Assembly (NCBI GenBank): GCA_014534345.1
Contig: JACVRR010000005.1
Span: 1 to 46,611, forward strand
DNA length: 46,611 nucleotides
Direction of reading: 5' to 3'
Source: Thermoleophilia bacterium
Lineage (GTDB): Bacteria; Actinomycetota; Thermoleophilia; Gaiellales; Gaiellaceae
Part shown: positions 35,491 to 43,499 of the stretch, piece by piece
Layout of the letters: the number at the start of each line of letters is the position of its first letter
Position numbering within the stretch: the first letter of the stretch is position 1
Translations under genes and position numbers: made by a program
Notes under the pieces: generated by a model
Told to the model about the DNA's origin: nothing
Database searches by the model: none
Seen by the model: the letters and a program-made list of their open reading frames with translations, nothing else

Positions 35491-35531
35491 CCCGCGAAAA
35501 GTGCTCGCTGGCGCTTTGCACTTTTCGCGGG
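35491..35531. repeat. Second 14-bp inverted repeat, between convergent genes
   Basis: CCCGCGAAAAGTGC (35491-35504) and GCACTTTTCGCGGG (35518-35531) are perfect complements with a 13-nt loop. The element starts 2 bp after the subtilase terminator and ends 2 bp before the stop of the convergent cyclase gene. It may serve as terminator for that gene on the minus strand, or be a dispersed repeat. No second copy was seen in this window. Confidence 0.6.
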
Positions 35532-35533
35532 GA

Positions 35534-38500
35534 TCAGGCTGGGGCGCTTGCGCGGATCTCGCGTACCAGGGCCGCCGCGCGGTCGGCGCCGACGAGGTTG
35601 CCGCGGCGCTCGTAGAGGGCGAGCGCCTCGTCGAGGACGGTGAGTGCCTCTTCGTACCGGCCGGCGAGGCGCAGGATCTCGGCCAGATGGACGCGCGCGT
35701 CGCCGCGGGCGTCGAGCCGGTCGCTTCGGTCGAGGTGCTCGATCGCCTCGTGCACCAACGCCTCTGCCTCCTCGAGTTCGCCGCGGGCGGCGAGGACGCG
35801 TGCGCGAAGGAGGCGCCACGAGTAGACGTCGGGCCGGACGCGCGCCGCGAGGTCGACGAAGCGCTCGGCTTCGGCGAACCGCCCCTGAGCGATCAGCGCC
35901 TCGGCGAGGGCTGTGGCGTAGTGCAGCTCGACGATGCCGCGACGCCCGAGGTCGCCGGCCTCGCCGAGCTCGCGGAGAAGGCGCTCGGCCGCCTCGGGCT
36001 CGCCCGCGTCCAGCTCGATGTCTGCTGCCGACACGAGCGTCACCAAGGTGCCGGCCTCGAAGCCGAGCTCCGCAAGGCGCACCCTCCCCTGCTCCATGAG
36101 CCGCCGCGCCTCGTCGAAGTCCCCGAGCTTCGCGCGCAGCCGCCCGAGGTGGCGGAGCGCCCGCATCTCGGCGAGCGGCTCGTCCACCGCCAGCTCGCGG
36201 ACACGCTCGACCAGCCCGACGGCCTCGCGTATCGGCGTCGACCCGTAGGTCGGCGCGGAGAGCAGGTCGTGGAGGATGTCGGCCGCAATGCGACGCCCCA
36301 GCTCGGCGCGCGTGCTCGAGCGCGCGACGCAGCAGTTCCTCCTCCCGCGCGAGCTGCTGGCGCTGGGACTCGACATCCGCCAGGACGTGATAGGCGCAGG
36401 CGAAACCCACGTCGTCGGTACGCCCCTCGAGCTCGGCGAGCAGCGCCGTTGCCTCCGACTCGAGCCGGTCAGCGTCCTGGCGCCGACCCGCCGCGTAGCT
36501 CCACCGCGTGCGGGCGAGCAGGACCCGCGCGCGGACGCCCGCGTCGCCGGCTGACGCGAGCGCCTCGGCCTCGGCGAGCAGCGCGTCGCCCTCGGTGATC
36601 GCACCGCCCGCGGCGAGCGCGAGCGCGAGCTCGGAGAGGACCTCGGCGCGGAGCGGGTCGTCGGCGGCGAGCAAGGTCGACGCACGGCTGAGGAGGTTCC
36701 GCGCCGCGGCGGCGTCGGAGCGTTCGCTCGCGCGCAGCCCCGCCTGTCCCAGGCGCCGACTCGCTTCGTGGCCGAGCCCGCGGGTGTCGGCGACACCGAG
36801 CTCGCCGAGGTACCGGGACGCCTGCTCGAGGTGGTAGCCGACGAGCTCGTCGCCCTCGCCGGGTGCTGGTCGAGCCAGCGCGCGTAGCGCTCGTGCAGCT
36901 CGGCCCGCCGCGCCTTCGGCAGCGACTCGTAGGCGGCGTCGCGGACGAGCATGTGCGCGAAGCGGAACCCGTCGTCGCCCGGGAACGTCGCGCGGTCCGG
37001 CCGGACGAGGTCCTTACGGACGAGCGCGAGGAGCGACGAGGCGGCGGCCGGCCGCGCGGATTGCGGCATGAGCTCGGCGACTGCGCCGCGGTGGAAGAAG
37101 CGGCCCTCGACGGCGGCGCACTCGGCGACCACGCGCTCGACGGGCTCGAGCCGGTCGATCCGCTCGGCGAGGAGCGCCTGGATCGTCGGCGGGACAGGCA
37201 GGTCCCCGTCCTCCGCCTCGCGCGCCATCGCCAGCATCTGCTCGACGAACAGCGGGTTGCCCTCGGCCGCGGCGAGGATCCGCGCGCGCAGGTCCTCCGC
37301 GAGGGCGGCGCCGTCGAGGAGCCGCTCGACGAGGGACTCCGCGTCGTCCGGAGGGAGCGACTCCAGCCCGACCGTCGTCCCGCGCCAGGCAGGACGCTGC
37401 TCGAGCAGCTCGGGGCGCGCACCGCAGACGAGGAGCAGCGGCGCGTCGCGTGCGAACCCGGCCACGTACTCGATCAGGTCGAGGAACGCCTCCTCGGCCC
37501 AGTGGACGTCGTCGAGGACGACGACGAGCGGGCGGTCGCGGGCCAGCTCCTCGAGCAACCGCCGGACGGCCCACTGCGTCTCCTCGGGCGGGCCGCCGCC
37601 GTCCGCCGCGCCGACCGCGGCGGCGACGCGAGAGGCGACGAGCGACGCGTCCTCGGCCTCGCCGAGCACGTCCGCCAGCCCGGCGAGGACGTCTGTACCG
37701 GCCGTCTGCTCGAGGACGTCCGCCAGCGGGCGGTAAGTGACCCCCGCGCCGTACGGGAGGCAGCGGCCGACGGCCACGCGCGCCTCGTCGCGGACGCGGG
37801 CCACGAGCTCGCGGACGAGACGTGACTTCCCGATCCCCGGCTCGCCGACCACCGTGACGAGCTCGCACGCTGGCCCGTCGCGCGCGCGGGCGAACGCGTC
37901 CTCGAGCGCGGCCAGCTCGCGCTCGCGGCCCACGAACGGCGCGTCGAGTCGCCGCGTGAACGCAGGTGCGTCGGCGAGCACGTCCAGCACCCGGAACGCG
38001 ACGACTGCGTCGCTCTTGCCCTTCACGCGGAGCCCGTCGACGCGCTCGAAGCGGACGGCGTCGCGCACCAGCCGGTGCGTGAGCTCGCCGATCAGGATCT
38101 CGCCCGGCTCGGCGGCGGTCTCGAGACGCGCGGCGATATTCACCGCGTCGCCGCTGGCGAACGTCGCCCCGGGGCCCGCGACGACCTCGCCGGTGTTCAC
38201 ACCGATCCTCACGGCCAGCTGGACGCCCGGGCCGCGCTCGAGCTCCTCGTTGAGCGCCGCGAGCGCGTGGCGCAGGTCGCCCGCGGCACGGACGGCGCGG
38301 ACGGCGTCGTCCTCGCGGACGTGTGGGACGCCGAAGATCGCCATGACGGCGCGTCGCCGATGAACTTCTCGACGGTGCCGCCGTGCCGCTCGAGCACGCT
38401 CCGCGCCGCCTCGAAGTAGCGGGCCAGCACGCCGCGCAGCGCCTCGGAATCGAGCTTCTCGCCGAGCGCGGTCGAGCCCGTGACGTCGCAGAAGACGACG

Positions 38501-38617
38501 GTCACGACCTTCCGCACGTCGCGCTCGGCCTCGCGCGCCAGCGGCGCACCGCACGCGCCGCAGAAGCGGAAGCCGGCGGGGTTCTCCTGGCCGCACTGGC
38601 GGCACGTCGCCGCGCAT
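35534..38617 (-). pseudogene. Zinc ribbon - class III nucleotidyl cyclase - AAA ATPase - TPR protein, broken by frameshifts
   Basis: Remains of a large signalling protein of about 1030 residues. It starts with a zinc ribbon CRQCG...FCGACG. A class III cyclase-type domain follows (VVTVVFCDVTGSTALGEKL, HGGTVEKFIGDA, then VMAIFGVPHVREDDAVRA, NTGEVVAGP). An AAA_16-type NTPase has Walker A GEPGIGKS and Walker B VVLDDVHWAEE, and long TPR-like repeats end the protein. The reading frame changes at about 38350 (GDA to VMAIFG), 36861 (LDQHP to GEGDELVGYHLEQ) and 36307 (ALEHAR to AELGRRIAADIL). The zinc ribbon itself lacks an in-frame ATG, suggesting a fourth lesion near 38612. All sit in G or GC runs, so either gene decay or assembly error could explain them. 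Confidence 0.8.
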
Positions 38618-38704
38618 GACAGCTTGGACGAGCGTGCCGCGGTTGCCTAGTCCTCTGGCGCCGCCGGGCGGCGGACGGTAGTTTGCGCCTCAGGGGCCGA
38701 AACT

Positions 38705-39433
38705 GTGCGCGAGCCGACGAGCCCTTCCGCCCCCGAGGCGAGAGCTTCCGCCGCAGGGCGCGAGCGGCCGACGCACGTCACGCTCGCGGTCGTGCTCCAG
38801 GTGCGCGGCGGGCGGCTGCAGGCGCTCCTCTGGCAGCGGGCCCGCGAGCCGTACGCCGGCGCGTGGGCGCTCCCGGGCGGCTACCTGGAGCCGACGGAGA
38901 CGCTCGAGGCGTCGATCCGCCGGCACCTGGCCGCGAAGGTCGACGTGCGCGAGCTCTCCCACCTCGAGCAGCTCGAGACGCGCAGCGACCCGGAGCGGGT
39001 CCCCGGCGAGTGGCAGCTCGCGACCGCCTATCTCGGGCTCGCGCCCGTCGGCGTCGACCCGGCCGTGCCGGAGGACACCGCCTGGCACCCGGTTGACCGC
39101 CTTCCCCGGCTCGCGTTCGACCACGGGCCGATCACGCTCGCGGGGCGGGAGCGGCTGCGTGCCAAGCTCTCGTACACGAACCTCGGCTTCGCGCTCGCGC
39201 CCGACGAGTTCACGATCGCGCAGCTGCGCGACCTGTACGCGGCGGCGATGGGACACCACGTCTCGACCACGAACCTGCAGCGGGTGCTCGTCCGGCGGCG
39301 CGTCCTCGAGGCGACGGGCGCGCGGCGCGACCCCGGCCCGGCGGGCGGCCGGCCGGCCGGCCTGTTCCGCTTCCGCTCCCGCGAGCTCGAGGTGACCGAC
39401 CCTTTCGCCGTCCTGCGCCCGCCCGGCCGCTGA
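38705..39433 (+). CDS. Nudix-domain protein with NrtR-like C-terminal domain, Nudix box degenerate
   Basis: A 242-residue protein. The Nudix fold is clear (VVLQVRGGRLQALLWQRAREPYAGAWALPGGYLE), but the catalytic box GGYLEPTETLEASIRRHLAAK lacks the REuxEE glutamates, so hydrolysis is unlikely. The C-terminal part (about 165-230: FALAPDEFTIAQLRDLYAAAMG...TTNLQRVLVRRRVLEATG) is the winged-helix-like domain of NrtR/YjhB-type proteins, which bind ADP-ribose with an inactive Nudix domain and repress NAD genes. It is therefore probably a regulator. GTG at 38705 is about 20 nt after a TAGTTT -10 candidate, so the message may be short-leadered. No NAD gene is nearby. Confidence 0.85.
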   Translation: MREPTSPSAPEARASAAGRERPTHVTLAVVLQVRGGRLQALLWQRAREPYAGAWALPGGYLEPTETLEASIRRHLAAKVDVRELSHLEQLETRSDPERVPGEWQLATAYLGLAPVGVDPAVPEDTAWHPVDRLPRLAFDHGPITLAGRERLRAKLSYTNLGFALAPDEFTIAQLRDLYAAAMGHHVSTTNLQRVLVRRRVLEATGARRDPGPAGGRPAGLFRFRSRELEVTDPFAVLRPPGR

Positions 39434-39447
39434 TCGTCCGCGCCGGC

Positions 39448-39473
39448 CATGACCGGTGCCTGGCACCGGACGC
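39448..39473. repeat. REP-like palindromic repeat, copy 1
   Basis: CCATGACCGGTGCCTGGCAC and the bases after it contain the palindrome CCGGTGCC-T-GGCACCGG (39453-39469). It shares its flanks (CCATGAC before, ACG after) with copy 2 at 39537. It lies 15 bp after the Nudix gene stop. Confidence 0.6.
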
Positions 39474-39536
39474 GGGCTCTCCCAGCAACGCGCCACCTCG
39501 GTCGCAGCGCCAAGCGGAGACCAGGTCTGTTCCAGC

Positions 39537-39577
39537 CATGACTGGTGCCTGGCACCAGACGTGTCCAAAGGGGACAC
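39537..39577. repeat. REP-like palindromic repeat, copy 2, with adjoining hairpin
   Basis: CTGGTGCC-T-GGCACCAG (39542-39558) is the same palindrome as copy 1, but with a C-G pair changed to T-A on both arms, so pairing is kept. A second hairpin, GTGTCC-AAAGG-GGACAC (39561-39577), follows at once. The element sits between the convergent Nudix and LysR genes and may help terminate both. Confidence 0.62.
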
Positions 39578-39604
39578 GGTGGTCGTTCGCGGTGAGCGCC
39601 GGGC

Positions 39605-40561
39605 TCAGGCGGCGGCGGGGGCAGCGGCCGAGTTCGCGGCGGCTTCCAGCTCGGCGGCGAGCTCCGCGGCCGTCTCGACGAAGGCGCGCGAGGCCGGGGA
39701 GCGGTAGCGGTCGCGATGCCAGGCGATCCCGATCAGCCGCGGGGGCACGCGCGGCTCGAGCTCGAGCATGACCGTCCGCTCCTCGTGCTCGTCCATCGTC
39801 AGCCGCGGGACGAGCGCCGAGCCGACGCCGGCGCCGACGAGCCCCTGCACCGTCCCGTTGTCGTCCGACTGGAAGACGACGTCGAGCTCGAGGCCGCGGC
39901 CGCGGAAGTACGACTGCACCTGCACCAGGCTTCGGCACTGGCGGAAGCCGATCAGCGGCAGCTCGGCCACCTCGCGCACCGACACCGGCCGGTGACGCTC
40001 CGCGAGCGGCGAGTCCGCCGGCACGACGAGCACGTACGGATCGCGCATCAGCTGCCGCACCTCGAACGGGCCGTCGACCAGCGGGTAGATCACGAAGGCG
40101 AGGTCGAGCTCGCCGCGCTCGACGAGCTCGAGCAACTCCTCGTCGTTGGACGACTCGGTGAGCCGGATCTCGACGTCCGGCCACGCGTCGCGGAAGCGGC
40201 GGAGCAGCGCCGGGAGCAGGCGCTTTCCGACGCTCTGGTACGTCCCGACCCGCAGCGTCCCCGCCGCGCCGGTGGACAGCGCCTCCATGTCGGCGCGCGC
40301 CGCGTCGAGTCGGGCCACGATCGCCTCCGCATGGCGGAGGAGCAGGCGGCCGGCCTCGGTGAGCGACACGGGCCGGGGCCCGCCCGGCCGCTCCAGCAGC
40401 CGCTCGCCGACGATCCGCTCGAGCGTCGCGATCTGCTGGCTGACCGCCGACTGCGTGTACCCGAGCCGCCGCGCCGCGCGCCCGAAGGAGCCCTCCTCCG
40501 CGATCGCCTGCAGCGCCGCCAGATGGCGCAGCTCGACGCCCAGCCAGCGATCAGGTTCCAT
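39605..40561 (-). CDS. LysR family transcriptional regulator
   Basis: A 318-residue regulator. The N-terminal winged helix-turn-helix (LRHLAALQAIAEEGSFGRAARRLGYTQSAVSQQIATLE, about residues 11-47) is typical. The periplasmic-binding-like effector domain begins at GTLRVGTYQSVGKRLLPALL (about 102). The C-terminus is Ala-rich. It is divergent from a mini-ORF and an EamA transporter, the usual target arrangement. TGAT-CGAT-ATCA at 40561-40572, overlapping the ATG, is a possible half of a LysR-type operator. The effector is unknown. Confidence 0.92.
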   Translation of the reverse strand: MEPDRWLGVELRHLAALQAIAEEGSFGRAARRLGYTQSAVSQQIATLERIVGERLLERPGGPRPVSLTEAGRLLLRHAEAIVARLDAARADMEALSTGAAGTLRVGTYQSVGKRLLPALLRRFRDAWPDVEIRLTESSNDEELLELVERGELDLAFVIYPLVDGPFEVRQLMRDPYVLVVPADSPLAERHRPVSVREVAELPLIGFRQCRSLVQVQSYFRGRGLELDVVFQSDDNGTVQGLVGAGVGSALVPRLTMDEHEERTVMLELEPRVPPRLIGIAWHRDRYRSPASRAFVETAAELAAELEAAANSAAAPAAA

Positions 40562-40621
40562 GATCGATATCAGATGCTAGCCGACTTGCCCTAATCGCCG
40601 TGCACCCGCGACACTGAGGGC

Positions 40622-40714
40622 ATGGAACTCGTCGTCATCGTGTTCTTGCTCGTGGTCGGTCCGCTCGCGGTCCTGTTCGGGGCCGACTCGCGCCTGGACG
40701 AGCCGCGCCGGTAG
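40622..40714 (+). CDS. 30-residue single-helix membrane peptide
   Basis: ATG at 40622 to TAG at 40712 encodes one hydrophobic helix (VVIVFLLVVGPLAVLFG) followed by a charged tail ADSRLDEPRR. A GAGGG lies 2-6 nt before the ATG. It starts 60 bp from the divergent lysR and ends 2 bp before the EamA start, so it is probably translated together with the transporter. It resembles other very short actinobacterial peptides ending in a GADSR-like tail, from memory only. The function is unknown. Confidence 0.6.
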   Translation: MELVVIVFLLVVGPLAVLFGADSRLDEPRR

Positions 40715-40716
40715 CC

Positions 40717-41688
40717 GTGCCGGTCGCGCCCTCGCGGCGCACGCTGGCGGTCGCCGGCGCGCTCGCGGTCGTCTACGTCGTCTGGGGGTCCACCTACCTC
40801 GGGATCGCGCTCGCGCTCGAGACCATGCCGCCGCTCTTGACCGCGGGCGTGCGCTTTCTCGTCGCGGGCGCGCTGCTGTACGCGGTGGCCTCGCGCCTCG
40901 GCGACCGCGAGGACGACCGCGTCGGCAGCCGGCAGTGGCTCGCGGCGCTCGCCACCGGCGGCCCGCTGTTCGTGATCGGGAACGGGGGCGTGGTCTGGGG
41001 CCAGCAGACTGTCGCGTCGGGAGTCGCCGCGCTGATCGTCGCGTCCGTCGCCCTCTGGATCGTCGTCCTCGACCGTGTCCTCTTCGGCCGCCGGCTGAGC
41101 GGGCGCGCGATCGCCGGCCTGCTGATCGGCTTCGTGGGCGTCGCGATCCTCGTCGACCCGCGCGGCGACGTCGATCCGGTGGGCGGGCTCGTCCTCGCCG
41201 TCGCCTCCGTCGGCTGGGCGGTCGGGTCGCTGCTCTCGCGCGGCGCCGCGCTCCCCCGCCGTCCGCTCGTCGCCGCTGCGCTGCAGATGCTCGCCGGAGG
41301 CGCGCTGCTCCTCGTCCTCGGCGCCGCGTCGGGCGAGCTGGCCGACGTCGACCCGGCCGGGTTCTCGGCCCGCTCGCTCGGCGCGGTCGCATACCTCGTG
41401 GTCTTCGGCTCCCTGCTCGCGTTCAGCGCCTACGTCTGGCTCCTCCGCGCGGCGCGGACGTCGCTGGTCGCCACCTACGCGTACGTCAACCCCGTCGTCG
41501 CGGTCGCGCTCGGCTGGCTGGTGCTCGGCGAGGGCGTCACCGTGCGGACGCTCGTCGCCGGGACGGTGATCGTCGCGGGCGTCGCTCTGATCGTCGGCGC
41601 GCCGGCGCCGAAGCGCGAGCCGCGCGGCACACCGGCCGTCGTCCGCCTCCTCGCCCGCGCGGCGAGCGCGGCGCGGCCGGTCGTCTAG
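40717..41688 (+). CDS. EamA/DMT superfamily transporter
   Basis: A 323-residue protein with ten predicted membrane helices in two EamA repeats. The first starts VVYVVWGSTYLGIALALETMPPLLTAGVRFLVAG, the typical motif of drug/metabolite exporters of the YedA/RhaT type. The second includes AYVWLLRAARTSLVATYAYVNPVVAVALGWLVLGE. Substrates cannot be told from sequence. The GTG at 40717 is 2 bp after the mini-ORF stop and 155 bp from lysR, so LysR may control it. Its TAG stop shares the palindrome CTAG with the stop of the convergent hydrolase gene. Confidence 0.92.
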   Translation: MPVAPSRRTLAVAGALAVVYVVWGSTYLGIALALETMPPLLTAGVRFLVAGALLYAVASRLGDREDDRVGSRQWLAALATGGPLFVIGNGGVVWGQQTVASGVAALIVASVALWIVVLDRVLFGRRLSGRAIAGLLIGFVGVAILVDPRGDVDPVGGLVLAVASVGWAVGSLLSRGAALPRRPLVAAALQMLAGGALLLVLGAASGELADVDPAGFSARSLGAVAYLVVFGSLLAFSAYVWLLRAARTSLVATYAYVNPVVAVALGWLVLGEGVTVRTLVAGTVIVAGVALIVGAPAPKREPRGTPAVVRLLARAASAARPVV

Positions 41689-42344
41689 CCCGCCGGGCGC
41701 GACGCCGCGGGCACCGCCCGCTCGATCCACGACGCCAGCTCGGCCGCGAAGCGAGGGTCGATCGCGTGCGGCAGCGGAGACTCGCGGTACACGACCTCCG
41801 CCCCGGCGTCCTCGAGCAGGTCGCGCGCGCGTCTCCCCCACTCGACGCCGATCACCGGGTCGAAGCGGCCGTGCCCGATCGCGACAGGCGGCAGCGGGGG
41901 CTCGAGATCGAGCTCGAAGCCCGGCACCGTGGGGACGAAGCCGCTGAACGCCACGATCGCGGCGGGCCGCGGCCGTCCCGCACCGAGCGCGACCGCGTAG
42001 CTCATCACCGCCCCCTGCGAGAACCCCCCGAGCACGGTCCGCTCGGGCGGGATCCCCGTCTCGGTCGCGAGCGCGTCGAGCCATTGCGACGCGCGCTCGA
42101 AGCTCGTCGAGAACGTCTCGGCGTCGGGGTAGCCGATCTCACGGACGACGTACCAGTGCCGCCCGCCGGGCGGCAGCGCGAGCGGGCCGCCGGGAGTGAT
42201 GCCGAGGAAGCGGCGGGAGGGATCGAGCACCTGGAGCAGCGGAAGCAGGTCGAGCTCGTCCGCGCCGCGGCCGTGGAAGAGCACCAGCGCGCCTTCGGGA
42301 TCGGCCGTCGCCGGACGGACGCGGCTGACCAGCCGCGCTGCCAT
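41685..42344 (-). CDS. Carboxylesterase/phospholipase-type alpha/beta hydrolase (MhqD-like)
   Basis: A 219-residue serine hydrolase. ALVLFHGRGADELDLLPL is the oxyanion-hole region, GGFSQGAVMS the nucleophile elbow (GxSxG). HGRFDPVI carries the acid and SPLPHAIDP the His. It belongs to the abhydrolase_2 (phospholipase/carboxylesterase) group. ATG at 42344 overlaps the stop of the dioxygenase gene by one base (TGATG), so the two are coupled. The same pairing occurs as MhqD with MhqO in Bacillus quinone resistance, but sequence does not show that the substrate is the same. Confidence 0.87.
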   Translation of the reverse strand: MAARLVSRVRPATADPEGALVLFHGRGADELDLLPLLQVLDPSRRFLGITPGGPLALPPGGRHWYVVREIGYPDAETFSTSFERASQWLDALATETGIPPERTVLGGFSQGAVMSYAVALGAGRPRPAAIVAFSGFVPTVPGFELDLEPPLPPVAIGHGRFDPVIGVEWGRRARDLLEDAGAEVVYRESPLPHAIDPRFAAELASWIERAVPAASRPAG

Positions 42345-43267
42345 CAGCGTCGCTCGGCCAGCTCGCGCGTCGTCGGCAGCGGCGTCAGGACGCCCTCGAG
42401 CCGGTCGCGCAGGTGCCGGTAGTTCGGCGGTAAGGAGAGCGCCTCGCCCAGCGTGTCCAGCGGCTCGTCGACGGTGAACCCGGGCCCGATCGTGGCGATC
42501 TCGAACAGGACGCCGCTCGGCTCGCGGAAGTAGATCGAGCGAAAGTAGAAGCGGTCGATCACGTCCGTCGGCCCGCCGCCGGCCGCGCGCACGCGGTCGC
42601 GCCACGCCTCGTGCTCGCCCATGGGCGACGCCCAGGCCACGTGGTGCACGGTCCCCGCCCCGCCGACGCCCGGCCCCGGTGCCGGGTCGTACGCGTAGAA
42701 GCCGCCGCGACGATCCCCGCGCACTTCCCACGTGTCGCCGTCGCGCGGCTCGAACGCCAGCGTGCCCTCGAGGAACCGCCGGCTCGCGCGGGGGTCGAGC
42801 GAGAACGCGCGAACGCCGTCGAAGCCCTGCAGCGCGAGCGCGGGCGGAATCTCGGGGTGCCGCGCGACCAGCGGCTCGTCAGCGTTCTCGGCGACGCGCA
42901 ACTCGAGCTCGAGCCCCTCGGGGTCGGCGAAGCGCACTGAGCCGCCCTCGCGGTCGGACGCGATCCCCTCCGCGGCCAGCCGGTCGAGCCAGAAGTCGAG
43001 CGCCTCCTCGGAGCCGACGCGCCAGACGACCCGGTGCACCATCCCCGCGCCCGCACGCCCGTTCCGCGCGCCCGGGTACTCGAAGAAGGTGATGTCGGCG
43101 CCGGCGCTGCCCAGCTCGTCGGCGTAGAACAGGTGGTAGACGGTTGGGTCATCCTGGTTGACCGTCTTCTTGACCAGGCGAAGGCCGAGCACACGCGCGT
43201 AGAAGTCGACGTTCTGCGGCGCGTCTCCCGTGATCGCCGTGACGTGGTGGATGCCTTCGAGTCTCAT
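42344..43267 (-). CDS. Ring-cleaving dioxygenase, glyoxalase superfamily (MhqO-like)
   Basis: A 307-residue vicinal-oxygen-chelate protein with two double glyoxalase modules. The first begins GIHHVTAITGDAPQNVDFYARVLGLRLVKKTVNQDD, the canonical start of the MhqO/LinE-like family. The second contains VHHVAWASPMGEHEAWRDRV and LFEIATIGPGF, which provide His and Glu metal ligands. ATG at 43267 has a strong GGGAGG 3 nt upstream. It is coupled to the downstream hydrolase. By analogy it may cleave hydroquinone-like rings; no regulator of that stress is beside it. Confidence 0.9.
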   Translation of the reverse strand: MRLEGIHHVTAITGDAPQNVDFYARVLGLRLVKKTVNQDDPTVYHLFYADELGSAGADITFFEYPGARNGRAGAGMVHRVVWRVGSEEALDFWLDRLAAEGIASDREGGSVRFADPEGLELELRVAENADEPLVARHPEIPPALALQGFDGVRAFSLDPRASRRFLEGTLAFEPRDGDTWEVRGDRRGGFYAYDPAPGPGVGGAGTVHHVAWASPMGEHEAWRDRVRAAGGGPTDVIDRFYFRSIYFREPSGVLFEIATIGPGFTVDEPLDTLGEALSLPPNYRHLRDRLEGVLTPLPTTRELAERR

Positions 43268-43332
43268 GTCCCTCCCAACGAGGCGGGGGCGGGGGGACTT
43301 CCCGGCGCGTTGACCGCACCCGCCCGCTGCTC

Positions 43333-43372
43333 TACCCTGTCCCCGGCCGCTGTAACGCGCGACGAGAGGAGG
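43333..43372 (+). promoter_or_regulatory. rsgA leader: -10 candidate and strong Shine-Dalgarno of the mini-ORF
   Basis: TACCCT at 43333-43338 is a TAnnnT -10, the same hexamer as before rpsT. AGGAGGT at 43367-43373 is a perfect Shine-Dalgarno 9 nt before the ATG of the mini-ORF. A start near 43345 would give a leader of about 155 nt before rsgA. Confidence 0.5.
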
Positions 43373-43381
43373 TTCCGAGCG

Positions 43382-43426
43382 ATGACAGAGCTCCATTCCG
43401 CCGGGGCCTCCGCGCGCGCCGCCTAG
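43382..43426 (+). CDS. 14-residue upstream mini-ORF in the rsgA leader
   Basis: ATG at 43382 to TAG at 43424 encodes MTELHSAGASARAA. Its Shine-Dalgarno (AGGAGGT) is better than that of rsgA, so translation is likely. It is followed by an 8-bp hairpin (43449-43467) and by AGAGG-AGA-CCTCT (43486-43498), which hides the rsgA ribosome-binding site. It may be a leader peptide that couples translation of this ORF to opening of the rsgA site. Confidence 0.5.
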   Translation: MTELHSAGASARAA

Positions 43427-43485
43427 CACGCCGCCGGGGCTCCTCCGCGCCGCGCCGAGGGCGCGGCTCCGCCGTTCACCACGCC

Positions 43486-43498
43486 AGAGGAGACCTCT
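43486..43498 (+). promoter_or_regulatory. Hairpin sequestering the rsgA Shine-Dalgarno
   Basis: AGAGG-AGA-CCTCT is a perfect 5-bp stem containing the AGGAG of rsgA and ending 1 nt before its TTG start. It could lower initiation unless melted by a ribosome. Stability is modest and the effect is inferred. Confidence 0.45.
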
Positions 43499-43499
43499 C

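Noticed and set aside
41685-41688. Shared CTAG of the two convergent stop codons
   Set aside because: CTAG is its own complement, so convergent TAG stops overlapping by 4 bp are expected occasionally. No further signal.
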